Translations under genes and position numbers: made by a program
Notes under the pieces: generated by a model
What the model was told of the DNA's origin: nothing
What the model saw: only the letters and a program-made list of their open reading frames with translations
The model's database searches: none
Shown: in pieces, positions 51,657-59,699 of the stretch
Layout: every line of letters begins with the position of its first letter
How positions within the stretch are numbered: the stretch's first letter is position 1
Assembly (NCBI RefSeq): GCF_009908295.1
Contig: NZ_JAAALO010000005.1
Span: 1-64,000 of the forward strand
Length of the DNA stretch: 64,000 nt
Reading direction: 5' to 3'
From: Micromonospora rubida
GTDB taxonomy: Bacteria > Actinomycetota > Actinomycetes > Mycobacteriales > Micromonosporaceae

Positions 51657-51911
51657 GTGGCAGACGACCTCGCGGTGGCGGTCCGGGCCTACGAGCAGGC
51701 ACGAGCGGCGATGACCGGTGCGCGGGCCGAGGCGGACCGGATCGTGGTCGAGGCCAAGGACGAGATCACCACGACACGGTCCCGGCTGGCGAAGGCCATC
51801 GTCGAGGCCGCTCGAAACGGCACGCGCCAAGTCGACATCGTCCGGGCCACCGGCTACACCCGTGAGCGAATCAGGCAGATCCTCCGCGCCGGCGGCGTCG
51901 AGGCGAGCTGA
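51657..51911 (+). CDS. Small coiled-coil/HTH protein, second twin
   Basis: 84 residues with the same layout as the gene 66 bp upstream: coiled coil (VRAYEQARAAMTGARAEADR) then HTH (GTRQVDIVRATGYTRERIRQ). Both begin at GTG in the context GGCGTGGCAGA or GGCGTGGCACA with no ribosome binding site. Shared layout and start context point to tandem duplication with divergence. Role unknown. Confidence 0.75.
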   Translation: MADDLAVAVRAYEQARAAMTGARAEADRIVVEAKDEITTTRSRLAKAIVEAARNGTRQVDIVRATGYTRERIRQILRAGGVEAS

Positions 51912-51923
51912 GCGCACCCGCCA

Positions 51924-52799
51924 TCAGGCGTCGGCGGCCAGGAGGGACTGGAGGCGCTGGCCGTTGCGCTGGGCGTTGTCGCGGTAGCAGTTGTTCATCA
52001 ACACGTGGGTCTCGCTCGCCTGGTCGGCCAGTTTCCGCAGCTTCGGGGCCCAGTCCCTCAGCTCCCGGTCGGAGTAGTCGTAGCCGAACTTCTCGTGGAT
52101 GTCCTTGCTGGTCCACTTGTCGCTGTGGCCGTGGAAGCGGACCACCGCCAGGTCTGACGTCGCCTCCAGCACCGGCGGCACCGACGAGCGGTGGCCCTGC
52201 GGCATGTCCACGCAGACGTACGCCAGCTCGTGCTCGCGCAGGAAGCCCAGCGTCTCGTCGCGGTTGGACCCGTCGAACCAGGACTCGTGCCGGAACTCGA
52301 ACACGGGTCGCAGCGGCGCGCAGCGGCGGGCCACCTCCAGCAGGTACTGCTTGTTGTCCCGCTTGATGGTGAACCAGGGCGGGAACTGGAACAGCAGCGC
52401 GCCCAGCCGGCCCGCCTCCACGAGGGGGTCGAGGGCGGACAGAAACCGGGTCCAGACCTCCTCGTACGCCTGCGCGGGCAGGTCGCCGGGGTAGAGGTTG
52501 CGCTTGTCGGTGTCCGGCCGCAGCTCCTTGTAGAGCGCGGAGACCCGGGTCGGGTGGCCGGTGAGCAGGCTGAACGCCTTGACGTTGAAGGTGAACCCGG
52601 CCGGCGTGCGCTCAGCCCACAGCCGGGCGGTGCGCTCGGCCGGCGGCGAATAGTAGGTGGCGTCCACCTCGACCAGTGGGAACTTCTTCGCGTAGTACGA
52701 CAGCCGCTTCTCCGGGTTGCCCGCCGTCTGCGGGTACCACCCGGAGTCGAGCAGGGTCCGGTCGGTCCAGGACGCGGTGCCCACCTTGATCTCACCCAC
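51924..52799 (-). CDS. DUF72 family protein
   Basis: 291 residues, TIM-barrel-like DUF72 (YecE). MGEIKVGTASWTDRTLLDSG, YYAKKFPLVEVDATYYSPPA, FNVKAFSLLTGHPTR, FEFRHESWF, CVDMPQGHRSSVPP and the C-terminal HVLMNNCYRDNAQRNGQRL are the family pattern. Biochemical activity unknown. It stops 12 bp from the second twin gene on the other strand. Confidence 0.93.
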   Translation of the reverse strand: MGEIKVGTASWTDRTLLDSGWYPQTAGNPEKRLSYYAKKFPLVEVDATYYSPPAERTARLWAERTPAGFTFNVKAFSLLTGHPTRVSALYKELRPDTDKRNLYPGDLPAQAYEEVWTRFLSALDPLVEAGRLGALLFQFPPWFTIKRDNKQYLLEVARRCAPLRPVFEFRHESWFDGSNRDETLGFLREHELAYVCVDMPQGHRSSVPPVLEATSDLAVVRFHGHSDKWTSKDIHEKFGYDYSDRELRDWAPKLRKLADQASETHVLMNNCYRDNAQRNGQRLQSLLAADA

Positions 52800-52849
52800 G
52801 GTCGGGGTTCACCACGTCCACATCCGACCTGTGCCCGGAGGCCGCACGG

Positions 52850-53248
52850 TCAGGCGGCCCGCCGCTCCCGGTTCTGCTTGCACGCCACGCAGGAGGTGGC
52901 GGACGGGTAGATCTCCAGCCGCTCCACGGGGATCGGCACCGTGCAGCCCTCGCAGAACCCGTACGTGCCCTCGTCGAGCCGGGTCAGGGCGTGCTCGAAC
53001 TGGGCCCGGCGGTCCAGGATGGTGCGCAGCAGCGACTGCGCGGTGTCCCGCTCGGCCGTCTTGGTGCCGCTGTCGGCCTGGTCGTCGCCGGCGGTGTCGC
53101 CGACCTCCACCAGCCGCAGCACCTGGCTCTGGAGCATCGCCTGCTCGTACTCCGAGGAGAGCTCGTCGTAGCGCGCCCGCAGGGACGCCCGGATCTGGTC
53201 GGCGTCCGCCTGGGATCGGACGGTGGCTACCGTGTCGTGGACGAGCAT
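52850..53248 (-). CDS. DksA/TraR family zinc-finger protein
   Basis: 132 residues. A coiled coil (residues about 20-85, LRARYDELSSEYEQAMLQSQ) precedes the C4 zinc finger CEGC...CVAC near the C-terminus. The coiled-coil tip Asp residues (TAGDDQADSGTKTAERDTAQ) fit DksA-like proteins that enter the RNA polymerase secondary channel. Separated from DUF72 by 50 bp on the same strand. Confidence 0.9.
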   Translation of the reverse strand: MLVHDTVATVRSQADADQIRASLRARYDELSSEYEQAMLQSQVLRLVEVGDTAGDDQADSGTKTAERDTAQSLLRTILDRRAQFEHALTRLDEGTYGFCEGCTVPIPVERLEIYPSATSCVACKQNRERRAA

Positions 53249-53454
53249 CGCTGCCTGCCTTTCGTGTGGCCTGGTGCTCCGGGAGAATGTCCCGGACCCC
53301 GCTTACGTGCGCGCGAGCGAGATCACCCACGCCCTGTGAGCCGGGCGATTACCCCGTCTCCCGGGCCGTCAAACCGACGAATTTTCCGGCCCTGGGCACG
53401 CGTCCCGACCTACCGCCCCGGCGGGGCTTCGACCACCGCGTCCGGTGCCCGCCG

Positions 53455-54093
53455 TCAGCTCGGGAACCCCGGCTCCACCAGGGCGGGGTGGCGGGGATCG
53501 TCGACGCGGACCACGACGTCGGCGAAGCCGGCCGGGGCGACCTCCTCGGCGTACCGGGCGAAGGCCGGCAGGGTCCAGCGCAGCGCGGGTTCGGTGCGCC
53601 GGGCCAGCGCGGCCAGGGAGATCTCCAGGTGCACGGCGAGGTCGACGGGCAGCCCGCCGCCGAGCAGCAGCGCGCCGCTGAGCAGCACGATCCCGTCAGG
53701 CGGCAGCGTGACGTACCCGGCCCGACTGGCCCGGTCGGTGTGGGCGTCCCAGAGCGAGGGCAGCATCCGCCCGGAGCCGCCCGGCCCGGCCGGGTCGAGG
53801 ACCTCCCGGCGCAGCCCCGGCTCGTCGACCCAGCTCTCGTAGTACGCGTCTGGGTCGGTCCGGCCGAACTCCAGCCGGACCGACGCCGGCCGCAGGAAGT
53901 CCTCGGCCCGGACGTGCAGCACCGGCCGGCCGAGCGCGCGCAGCGGGTCGATGAGGGCGGCGGCCAGCGCGTCGGGGGCCGCCGCCGGGGCGCCGTCCAC
54001 GGCTACCCGGAGCCGGCCGGGCGCCTCGGCGGCGACGAGCCGTTCGGTCAGCTCGGTGACGAGCCGCTCGGGGGAGATGGGTCGTACCCGCAT
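53455..54093 (-). CDS. Uridine-kinase-like P-loop protein
   Basis: 212 residues from ATG 54093. The N-terminal strand and loop AVDGAPAAAPDALAAAL sits where a P-loop GxxxxGK[ST] would be, but the Gly-Lys-Ser is missing, so nucleotide binding is doubtful. VLHVRAEDFLRPASVRLEFG and DAYYESWVDEPGLRREVLDP match the nucleoside-kinase acceptor region. Actinobacterial homologues are annotated as uridine kinase. Activity questionable. Confidence 0.7.
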   Translation of the reverse strand: MRVRPISPERLVTELTERLVAAEAPGRLRVAVDGAPAAAPDALAAALIDPLRALGRPVLHVRAEDFLRPASVRLEFGRTDPDAYYESWVDEPGLRREVLDPAGPGGSGRMLPSLWDAHTDRASRAGYVTLPPDGIVLLSGALLLGGGLPVDLAVHLEISLAALARRTEPALRWTLPAFARYAEEVAPAGFADVVVRVDDPRHPALVEPGFPS

Positions 54094-54151
54094 CCGACCA
54101 TGGTGCCCGGTCACGTGGCGCGACGCCGGGCGGGCGGGTCAGGCGGGCGGG

Positions 54152-54757
54152 TCAGGCGCTGTGGTCGATGGTGACCCGGGCGTCGTCGGCGAGCCGGTAG
54201 CCGACGCCGTAGACCGTGGTGACCAGCGGCACGTCGACCCCGACCTTGCCGCGCAGCCGGCGCACGTGCACGTCGACGGTGCGTACCCCGGCGTGCTCGT
54301 AGCCCCAGACGGCGTTGAGCAGTTGCAGCCGGGTGAACACGCGGCGCGGGTGGGCGACCAGGTGCAGCAGGAGGTCGAACTCCAGCCGGGTCAGGGGCAG
54401 CGGCTCGCCGTCGCGCAGCACCGACCGGGACGACGACAGGATGTGCAGCGCCGGGACGATCGAGGCCAACGGGCGGGACGGCGACCGCCCGGCGGGTGCC
54501 TGATCCGGCCGGCGCTCCGGCGCGGGGCCGGTGGACACGACGGCCTCGCCCCGTTCGAGCATCTCCCGGGCCGCGTCGAGCAGTTGGCGGGCCGCCGGGG
54601 TCAGCGACTCCTCGGCGGCCAGCGGGATGTGCAGGGTCACGGTGAGCACGGGCGTCGTGGTGTTAGCCGGGCGGCGCTGACCGCCGGGGGGACGACCGGG
54701 GACCGCAGGCTGGGACGTATGCCATCCGGCGCGCGACGAGGCGGGGCTGACCGACAT
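54152..54757 (-). CDS. OmpR-type winged-helix regulator without receiver, copy 1
   Basis: 201 residues from ATG 54757, set by AAGGAGG. The C-terminal about 100 residues are an OmpR/PhoB-type winged helix (PLTRLEFDLLLHLVAHPRRV, FTRLQLLNAVWGYEHAGVR, TVDVHVRRLRGKVG, TVYGVGYRL). The N-terminal half is a poorly conserved region with no receiver Asp, so it is not a normal two-component regulator. A paralogue lies 359 bp upstream on the same strand. Controls are unknown. Confidence 0.88.
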   Translation of the reverse strand: MSVSPASSRAGWHTSQPAVPGRPPGGQRRPANTTTPVLTVTLHIPLAAEESLTPAARQLLDAAREMLERGEAVVSTGPAPERRPDQAPAGRSPSRPLASIVPALHILSSSRSVLRDGEPLPLTRLEFDLLLHLVAHPRRVFTRLQLLNAVWGYEHAGVRTVDVHVRRLRGKVGVDVPLVTTVYGVGYRLADDARVTIDHSA

Positions 54758-55116
54758 GGTCCTCCTTGGCTGGTCCGGGTGTATCCCACGGCCCGGGACG
54801 CCGCTGCCTCGATGCTTCCCGGCGCCCGGGTGAGGGTCAAGGGGCGGCTGCGTTGCATGGATGTGACAATTGACGAACACATCGGAGCCGGATGCTCGCT
54901 CTGCGTACGAGGTTTGATGATTACAGCAGAGTCGTCACGATGACGGGATACGGGGGTACCCGCCGGGTCCGCATTGCCGTTTCGGCGGCGGGGACGCCCG
55001 GCAGTGCGTCGTCGCCGTCCGACACGCGGACGCGGCGCACCCCCAATGGACGGGGTACGCCGCGCGCCTGCCGCGGGACAGCGGGGACAGCGGGACGGCG
55101 GGGACGGCGGGGCGGC
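54758..55116. other. Intergenic region between the two winged-helix genes
   Basis: No gene seen. It holds an AT-richer patch (54860-54945) that probably carries the promoter of copy 1, and a short GGGACGGC-type tandem repeat near 55075-55115. Confidence 0.4.
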
Positions 55117-55803
55117 TCAGCGGTGGGGGTCGACGCTGACCCGGGCCTCGTCGGCGAGCCGGTAGCCGACGCCATAGACGGTGGTGACCAGGGGCGTGGC
55201 GTCGCCGAGCTTGGCGCGCAACCGGCGCACGTGCACGTCGACGGTGCGCGCCACGGCGTGCTCGTAGCCCCAGACCCTGCTGAGCAGTTGGAGGCGGGTG
55301 AAGACCCGACGCGGATGCGCGGCCAGGAAGTGCAGCAGGTCGAACTCGATCCGGGTCAGCGGGATCGCCCGCGAGCCCTGCCGCACCACCCGGGACGCGG
55401 CCAGGATGCGTACCTCGTCCGGGTCCTCCGGCGGCGGGGAGACGGCGTAGGGTCGCGCCCCCGTCGGGACGCCGTCCGGTGCCGGCCCGGCCTGCGCGGG
55501 GCGACCGCGTTCCGCCGGAACCCCCGGCTCCACCACCACCCGACGGTGCTCCGACGGGCCCGCCAGCAGGGTGCCCTCCCCCGACTCGGCCAGCTCCCGC
55601 AGCAGTTCGACGAGCCGGGCGAGGCGGGGTGTCAACTGCCCGGGGGTGAGATCGACGGTGACGGTCAGCGTCGGCGCGGACCGAAGGTGGGCCGGCGGGA
55701 GCCGGTCGGGCCGCCCCGTCGGGGCGCGATCGGGACGGCCCTGCGGGGCCCGGTCGGCCCGCCCCGACGGATGGGGACGCGGGGAACTGGCGACGACGGA
55801 CAT
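55117..55803 (-). CDS. OmpR-type winged-helix regulator without receiver, copy 2
   Basis: 228 residues from ATG 55803 (AGGAGG four bases upstream). Same layout as copy 1: a variable N-terminus, here with Pro/Arg repeats (RADRAPQGRPDRAPTGRPDR), then LTVTVDLTPGQLTPRLARLV and the winged helix (PLTRIEFDLLHFLAAHPRRV, LLSRVWGYEHAVARTVDV, TVYGVGYRLADEARV). The DNA-binding helices are nearly identical to copy 1. It lies downstream of the rhodanese gene (52 bp) and may be co-transcribed with it. Confidence 0.88.
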   Translation of the reverse strand: MSVVASSPRPHPSGRADRAPQGRPDRAPTGRPDRLPPAHLRSAPTLTVTVDLTPGQLTPRLARLVELLRELAESGEGTLLAGPSEHRRVVVEPGVPAERGRPAQAGPAPDGVPTGARPYAVSPPPEDPDEVRILAASRVVRQGSRAIPLTRIEFDLLHFLAAHPRRVFTRLQLLSRVWGYEHAVARTVDVHVRRLRAKLGDATPLVTTVYGVGYRLADEARVSVDPHR

Positions 55804-55855
55804 GGTGCCTCCTGGGATGGCGATGCCGTCCACCGCGCCCGGTGGGGCGCGGCGG

Positions 55856-56347
55856 TCAGAAGTGCGCTCGGCCGGCGGTCACCGGCGACGCGACGGACGG
55901 GGAACGGGGCGGGGGCGTGGGGCCGAGGGTGGGCAGACCGGCGATCCGCCAGGCGGCGAAGCCGCCCGCCACGTCGGTGGCGCGGTGCAGCCCGATGTCC
56001 TGGAGCGCGGCGGCGGCGAGCGAGGAGGTGTAGCCCTCCTGGCAGAGGACCACCACCGGCAGGTCGTAGCCGACGGCCTGGGGCAGTCGCGCCGGACAGC
56101 GGGGGTCGAAGCGCCACTCCAGCACGTTGCGCTCGATCGCGAGGGAGCCGGGCACGGTGCCGTGCGCGGCGCGCTGCGCGGCCGGCCGGATGTCGACCAG
56201 CAGCGCGCCGCCGCGGTACGCCACGTGGGCCTGCTCCGGGTCGAGCCGGCGCAGTCGGGACCGGGCCTCGGCGAGGATCTCGTCGATTCCCCGGGAGCCG
56301 GGGGGCGGCACGGGGGCGGGACACTCCTGGGCGTGGTCGTGCGACAT
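55856..56347 (-). CDS. Rhodanese-like domain protein
   Basis: 163 residues. Rhodanese fold with active-site Cys in VVVLCQEGYTSS, plus DIRPAAQRAAHGTVPGSLAI and GFAAWRIAGLPT. Likely carries sulfane sulfur in the cytoplasm. ATG 56347 has AAGGA upstream. Encoded 59 bp after the cysteine-dioxygenase-like gene, consistent with cysteine or sulfur oxidation. Confidence 0.9.
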   Translation of the reverse strand: MSHDHAQECPAPVPPPGSRGIDEILAEARSRLRRLDPEQAHVAYRGGALLVDIRPAAQRAAHGTVPGSLAIERNVLEWRFDPRCPARLPQAVGYDLPVVVLCQEGYTSSLAAAALQDIGLHRATDVAGGFAAWRIAGLPTLGPTPPPRSPSVASPVTAGRAHF

Positions 56348-56406
56348 TTCTCGGTCCTTCCAGGGACGGCGGGCGGTCGTCCGCCCGGTCGGATTCAATC
56401 GTGGTC

Positions 56407-56868
56407 TCACCAGGCGACGCCGGCCTCGGCGACCTCTGCCACCCGCAGCCGCCCGTCGACGAGCCGGTAACGGGTCATCCTGGTCAGCGCGGGCCGGTAG
56501 ACGTGCACGCTGACCGCCGGTCGGTCGCCGCGGTTGGTCACCACGTGCACGTGTCGGGTGCCGAACCGTCGGCCGGACCCGGCCGCGAGGCGGTGCGGGC
56601 GCAGCCGGCCGCCGCTGACCGTCTCCTCGGTGAGGACGCCCTCGACGACCAGGAACGCCCCGGAGGAGCCGCCGTGGTCGTGCAGGTCGGTGCCCTGGCC
56701 GGGCAGCCAGCTCAGCGCCCACACCTCGTGGTCGGCGGCGACGGCGAGCCGGGCGTACCACCGCTCGTCGGGGTCGAAGTGCAGCGGGACCGGCCAGCCG
56801 GCCGGGTCGGCGGCGTACCGGGCGGCGACGGCGAGCAGGTCGGGCTCGATACGACGACTGGTGACCAT
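56407..56868 (-). CDS. Cysteine dioxygenase family protein
   Basis: 153-residue cupin of the CDO type, mononuclear iron enzyme expected to oxidise cysteine or a related thiol to the sulfinate. Iron ligands appear in TDLHDHGGSSGAF and in RHVHVVTNRG. DERWYARLAVAADHEVWALS precedes the cupin core. Shorter than mammalian CDO, normal for bacterial forms. The 17-bp inverted repeat at 56919-56935 lies in its promoter region. First gene of a probable operon with rhodanese. Confidence 0.9.
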   Translation of the reverse strand: MVTSRRIEPDLLAVAARYAADPAGWPVPLHFDPDERWYARLAVAADHEVWALSWLPGQGTDLHDHGGSSGAFLVVEGVLTEETVSGGRLRPHRLAAGSGRRFGTRHVHVVTNRGDRPAVSVHVYRPALTRMTRYRLVDGRLRVAEVAEAGVAW

Positions 56869-56918
56869 GGTGGGACCTCACGGGGAATCGGTGACGCGTG
56901 CCCCGACAGCATAGAATG

Positions 56919-56935
56919 TAAACCCTATAGGTTTA
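56919..56935. promoter_or_regulatory. Inverted repeat in the cysteine-dioxygenase promoter
   Basis: TAAACCCTATAGGTTTA, with 6-bp perfect arms, lies in a locally AT-rich promoter 51 bp upstream of the gene. Good operator candidate for a small repressor, perhaps of the Rrf2 or ArsR type. The regulator is not identified. Confidence 0.55.
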
Positions 56936-56998
56936 GTAGGTAATACCGCATGCTGGGACAGCGATTCGCGCCGACCCGCGTGGTCCGCGCGGCCCCGG

Positions 56999-57379
56999 TC
57001 AGAGCCGGACCGGCGGCTCCACCCGGTAACCCGGTAGCGAGGGCCAGCGCACCGTCAGCAGCACCGACTCGCGCTCGGCGTACCAGGAGTGATCCACGCC
57101 CCGGCCCCACACCACGTAGTCGCCCGGCTCGGCGAGCAGCACCGTGCGATCCGGCAGCTCGACCCGGAACCGGCCGCCGCTGACCAGCACCAGCAGGGCG
57201 GTACGCCGCTCGCCGGTGGCCCACCGGGAGCGCGCCTCCCCCGGCGGGTGCACGCCCCACTTCACCTCGACGTCGGTGCTGTGCCGGGGATCGCCCGGCG
57301 GCATGAAGTGGCCGAGCAGCCAGCCGCCCTCGGCCGGGCCGTCCACGCCCGCGTTGCCCACGTACACCCTGTCGTCCAT
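56999..57379 (-). CDS. Cupin domain protein, 126 aa
   Basis: Small beta-barrel protein. MDDRVYVGNAGVDGPAEGGW, FMPPGDPRHSTDVEVKWGVH, TALLVLVSGGRFRVELPD and EPGDYVVWGRGVDHSWYAER match a single cupin, with a His in GVDHSW as a likely metal ligand. Role unknown. ATG 57379 follows GGGGAGGGG. Divergent from the ankyrin gene. Confidence 0.8.
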   Translation of the reverse strand: MDDRVYVGNAGVDGPAEGGWLLGHFMPPGDPRHSTDVEVKWGVHPPGEARSRWATGERRTALLVLVSGGRFRVELPDRTVLLAEPGDYVVWGRGVDHSWYAERESVLLTVRWPSLPGYRVEPPVRL

Positions 57380-57448
57380 CCGCCCCTCCCCGCGCCGGCT
57401 CGGCAAGCTATCAGGCCGCCCACCGGCCCCGCCGACTAACCTGGACGG

Positions 57449-57841
57449 ATGAGCGACGACCTGGACGCGGAGACCCTCGCCTTCGCCCACCGCATGTTCG
57501 ACCTCGCCCGCGGTGGGGCCACCGAGGAGCTGAGCGCGAACGTCGACGCCGGACTGCCGGTCAACATGACCAACGACAAGGGCGACACGCTGTTGATCCT
57601 GGCCGCGTACCACAACCACCCCGACACCGTGGCGGCCCTGCTGGCCCGCGGCGCCGACCACGCCCGGGTCAACGACCGGGGCCAGACCGCGCTGGCCGCC
57701 GCGGTGTTCCGGAAGAACCCCGACACGGTCCGCGCACTGCTGGCCGCCGGCGCCGACCCCGAGCACGGCGGCCCGTCCGCGCTGGAAACCGCCCGCTTCT
57801 TCGACCTGCCGGAGATGCTCGACCTGCTCACCGCCCGCTGA
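57449..57841 (+). CDS. Ankyrin repeat protein
   Basis: 130 residues: an N-terminal helix, then about three ankyrin units (GDTLLILAAYHNHPDTVAAL, GQTALAAAVFRKNPDTVRAL, and a partial third). Probably a cytoplasmic protein-interaction module. Common orphan gene in actinobacteria. Confidence 0.9.
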   Translation: MSDDLDAETLAFAHRMFDLARGGATEELSANVDAGLPVNMTNDKGDTLLILAAYHNHPDTVAALLARGADHARVNDRGQTALAAAVFRKNPDTVRALLAAGADPEHGGPSALETARFFDLPEMLDLLTAR

Positions 57842-57876
57842 CCCCGGGACGGTCCCGGGCGAGGTATACAGGGTCG

Positions 57877-58824
57877 GTGGAAGATCCCGTACCCGAACAG
57901 ATGCGCACGGCCGGCGCCGCGCTGCTCGACGCGCTCGACGAGGCGGGGCAGGCCCGCGCGGCACTCCCCTTCGACGACGCCGCCCGGCGGTGGCTGGAGT
58001 ACCGGCCCCGGCCGCGACCGGGGGTCTGCCTGGCCGACCTGGACCGCGCCGGCCGCAAGGCCGCACACCGGCTGCTGGCCACCGGGCTCAGCCCCGCCGC
58101 GTACGCGCAGGCGATGGCCGTCGTCACGCTGGAGGAGGTGCTGGACCGGGCCGAGGGCTGGCGGCGCGGGCGGCACAGCGGCGACTACTGGGTGACGGTC
58201 TTCGGCGACCCGGCCCGCGACGACCGGTGGGCGTGGCGGTTCGAGGGGCACCACCTGTCGGTGAGCATGACCGTGGTCGACGACCAGGTCTCCCCCGCCC
58301 CGGTGTTCCTGGGCGCGAACCCGGCCACCGTCCGGCACGCCGGGCACCCGGTGTCCCGGCCCCTCGGCGTCGAGGAGGACCTGGCCCTCGCCCTGCTCGA
58401 CGCGATCGGTCCGGCGGGCCGGGCGGCGGCGATCGTCGCCGACGAGGCGCCCGCCGACATCATCAGCGCCACCCGACCGGACGCGCCCGGGTCGATCACG
58501 CCGCTCGGGGTGCCGGCCGACCGGCTCGGCCCCACCGGCCGGGCCATGCTCGACCAGCTCGTCGCCGTGTACCTCGACCGGCTGCCCCCCGAACTCGCCG
58601 TCCGGGAGGCCGGCCGGCTCACCGGCGGCCCGCTGCACTTCGCCTGGGCCGGCCCGACCCGGCCGGGCCAGCGCCACTACTACCGGGTGCAGGGCGACGA
58701 CCTACTGATCGAGTACGACAACACGAGCGACGACGGCAACCACGCGCACACCGTGCTGCGCCGCCCGGCCAGCGACTTCGGCGCGGACGTGCTCGCCGCG
58801 CACCACGCGGAGGCACACCGCTGA
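57877..58824 (+). CDS. DUF3500 family protein
   Basis: 315 residues. FDDAARRWLEYRPRPRPGVC, HSGDYWVTVFGDPARDDRWA, WRFEGHHLSVSMTVVDDQVS, LHFAWAGPTRPGQRHYYRVQ and LIEYDNTSDDGNHAHTVLR form the DUF3500 pattern, several conserved His and Asp of which could bind metal. Function unknown. GTG 57877 is an approximate start. ATG 57901 is also possible. It follows the ankyrin gene by 35 bp. Confidence 0.88.
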   Translation: MEDPVPEQMRTAGAALLDALDEAGQARAALPFDDAARRWLEYRPRPRPGVCLADLDRAGRKAAHRLLATGLSPAAYAQAMAVVTLEEVLDRAEGWRRGRHSGDYWVTVFGDPARDDRWAWRFEGHHLSVSMTVVDDQVSPAPVFLGANPATVRHAGHPVSRPLGVEEDLALALLDAIGPAGRAAAIVADEAPADIISATRPDAPGSITPLGVPADRLGPTGRAMLDQLVAVYLDRLPPELAVREAGRLTGGPLHFAWAGPTRPGQRHYYRVQGDDLLIEYDNTSDDGNHAHTVLRRPASDFGADVLAAHHAEAHR

Positions 58825-58944
58825 CCGGATGACCGGACCCCGGCCCGAGGCCGCCGACCCCGCCCGGCCCGCGCCACCCGGTCGGCGACCAGCCGGGGCG
58901 TAGCCCCAGGGCGGCCGTTCCTCGCAGGCACGGAACCCGTCCGC

Positions 58945-59000
58945 ACTTTCACGGAAAGAGTGGCTTTCCAACGGGAAATAGCCACTCTTTCCGTGAAAGT
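58945..59000. repeat. Dispersed palindromic element, family 3
   Basis: Perfect 20- to 21-bp arms (ACTTTCACGGAAAGAGTGGC and complement) enclose a loop of about 15 bp. Located between convergent genes (DUF3500 and DUF2231). AT-richer than its surroundings. Only one copy in this window. Confidence 0.7.
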
Positions 59001-59051
59001 CGTTCAGCCAGGTGAAGTCCCAGCCCTTCGGCCGGCGGCAGCCTGCGGGGC

Positions 59052-59552
59052 TCAGGCGCGGGGGCGGACGATCGTCACGGTCGGGCCGGCGACTCCGCCC
59101 AGCGCGTCGAGGGTGTCCGCCTCGGCGCGGGCGGACTCGAACTGGCGCATCAGGCGGGCGCCGAGCCACACACCGACCCCGCCCACGCCGAGTGCGACCA
59201 GTTCGGCGGCGAGCATCGCGCCGGTCGCGCCGCGCTGCGGCGAGTGCGACCGGATCAGGCAGGTCAGCAGGAACAACGCAGCCATCGCGACGTTGACCAG
59301 ATTAAACGTGATCTTGGTGCGGTGGGTCCGGCCGCCGGTGGCGTCCCACAGGTCGACCATGCCGGCCACGGTGGACAGCCCGGCGGCGAACAGCGCGGCG
59401 ACCGACGTCCAGTAGCCGACCTCTCCGAGGAACGCCGGGCCCCCGGCCACATCGGCCAGGTCGAAGACCGTGGCGCTGACGAAGAGCCCGAAGGGGAACG
59501 TCACCAGCATCGGTTGGATCGGGTGCCCGTGCACCCGCAGCCGGCTCTCCAT
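59052..59552 (-). CDS. DUF2231 family membrane protein
   Basis: 166 residues with four predicted spans. The family motif HGHPIQPMLVTFPFGLFVSA at the N-terminus (conserved His-Pro and Pro), GYWTSVAALFAAGLSTVAGM, and the later spans are clear. Unknown role, probably a membrane protein of redox type. ATG 59552. Confidence 0.9.
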   Translation of the reverse strand: MESRLRVHGHPIQPMLVTFPFGLFVSATVFDLADVAGGPAFLGEVGYWTSVAALFAAGLSTVAGMVDLWDATGGRTHRTKITFNLVNVAMAALFLLTCLIRSHSPQRGATGAMLAAELVALGVGGVGVWLGARLMRQFESARAEADTLDALGGVAGPTVTIVRPRA

Positions 59553-59699
59553 CGTGCCCTCCCCTGAATTTGTCTCAGCTCACCAGATCCAGAGTGCTAC
59601 CCCCGGACGACGGGAGGGAAACGACGGGCCGAGCGAGGCGGGACGCACATCGGACACCGCAGCGCCCGGCTGACCGCCGTCGGGCGGACCGGTGGTGGG

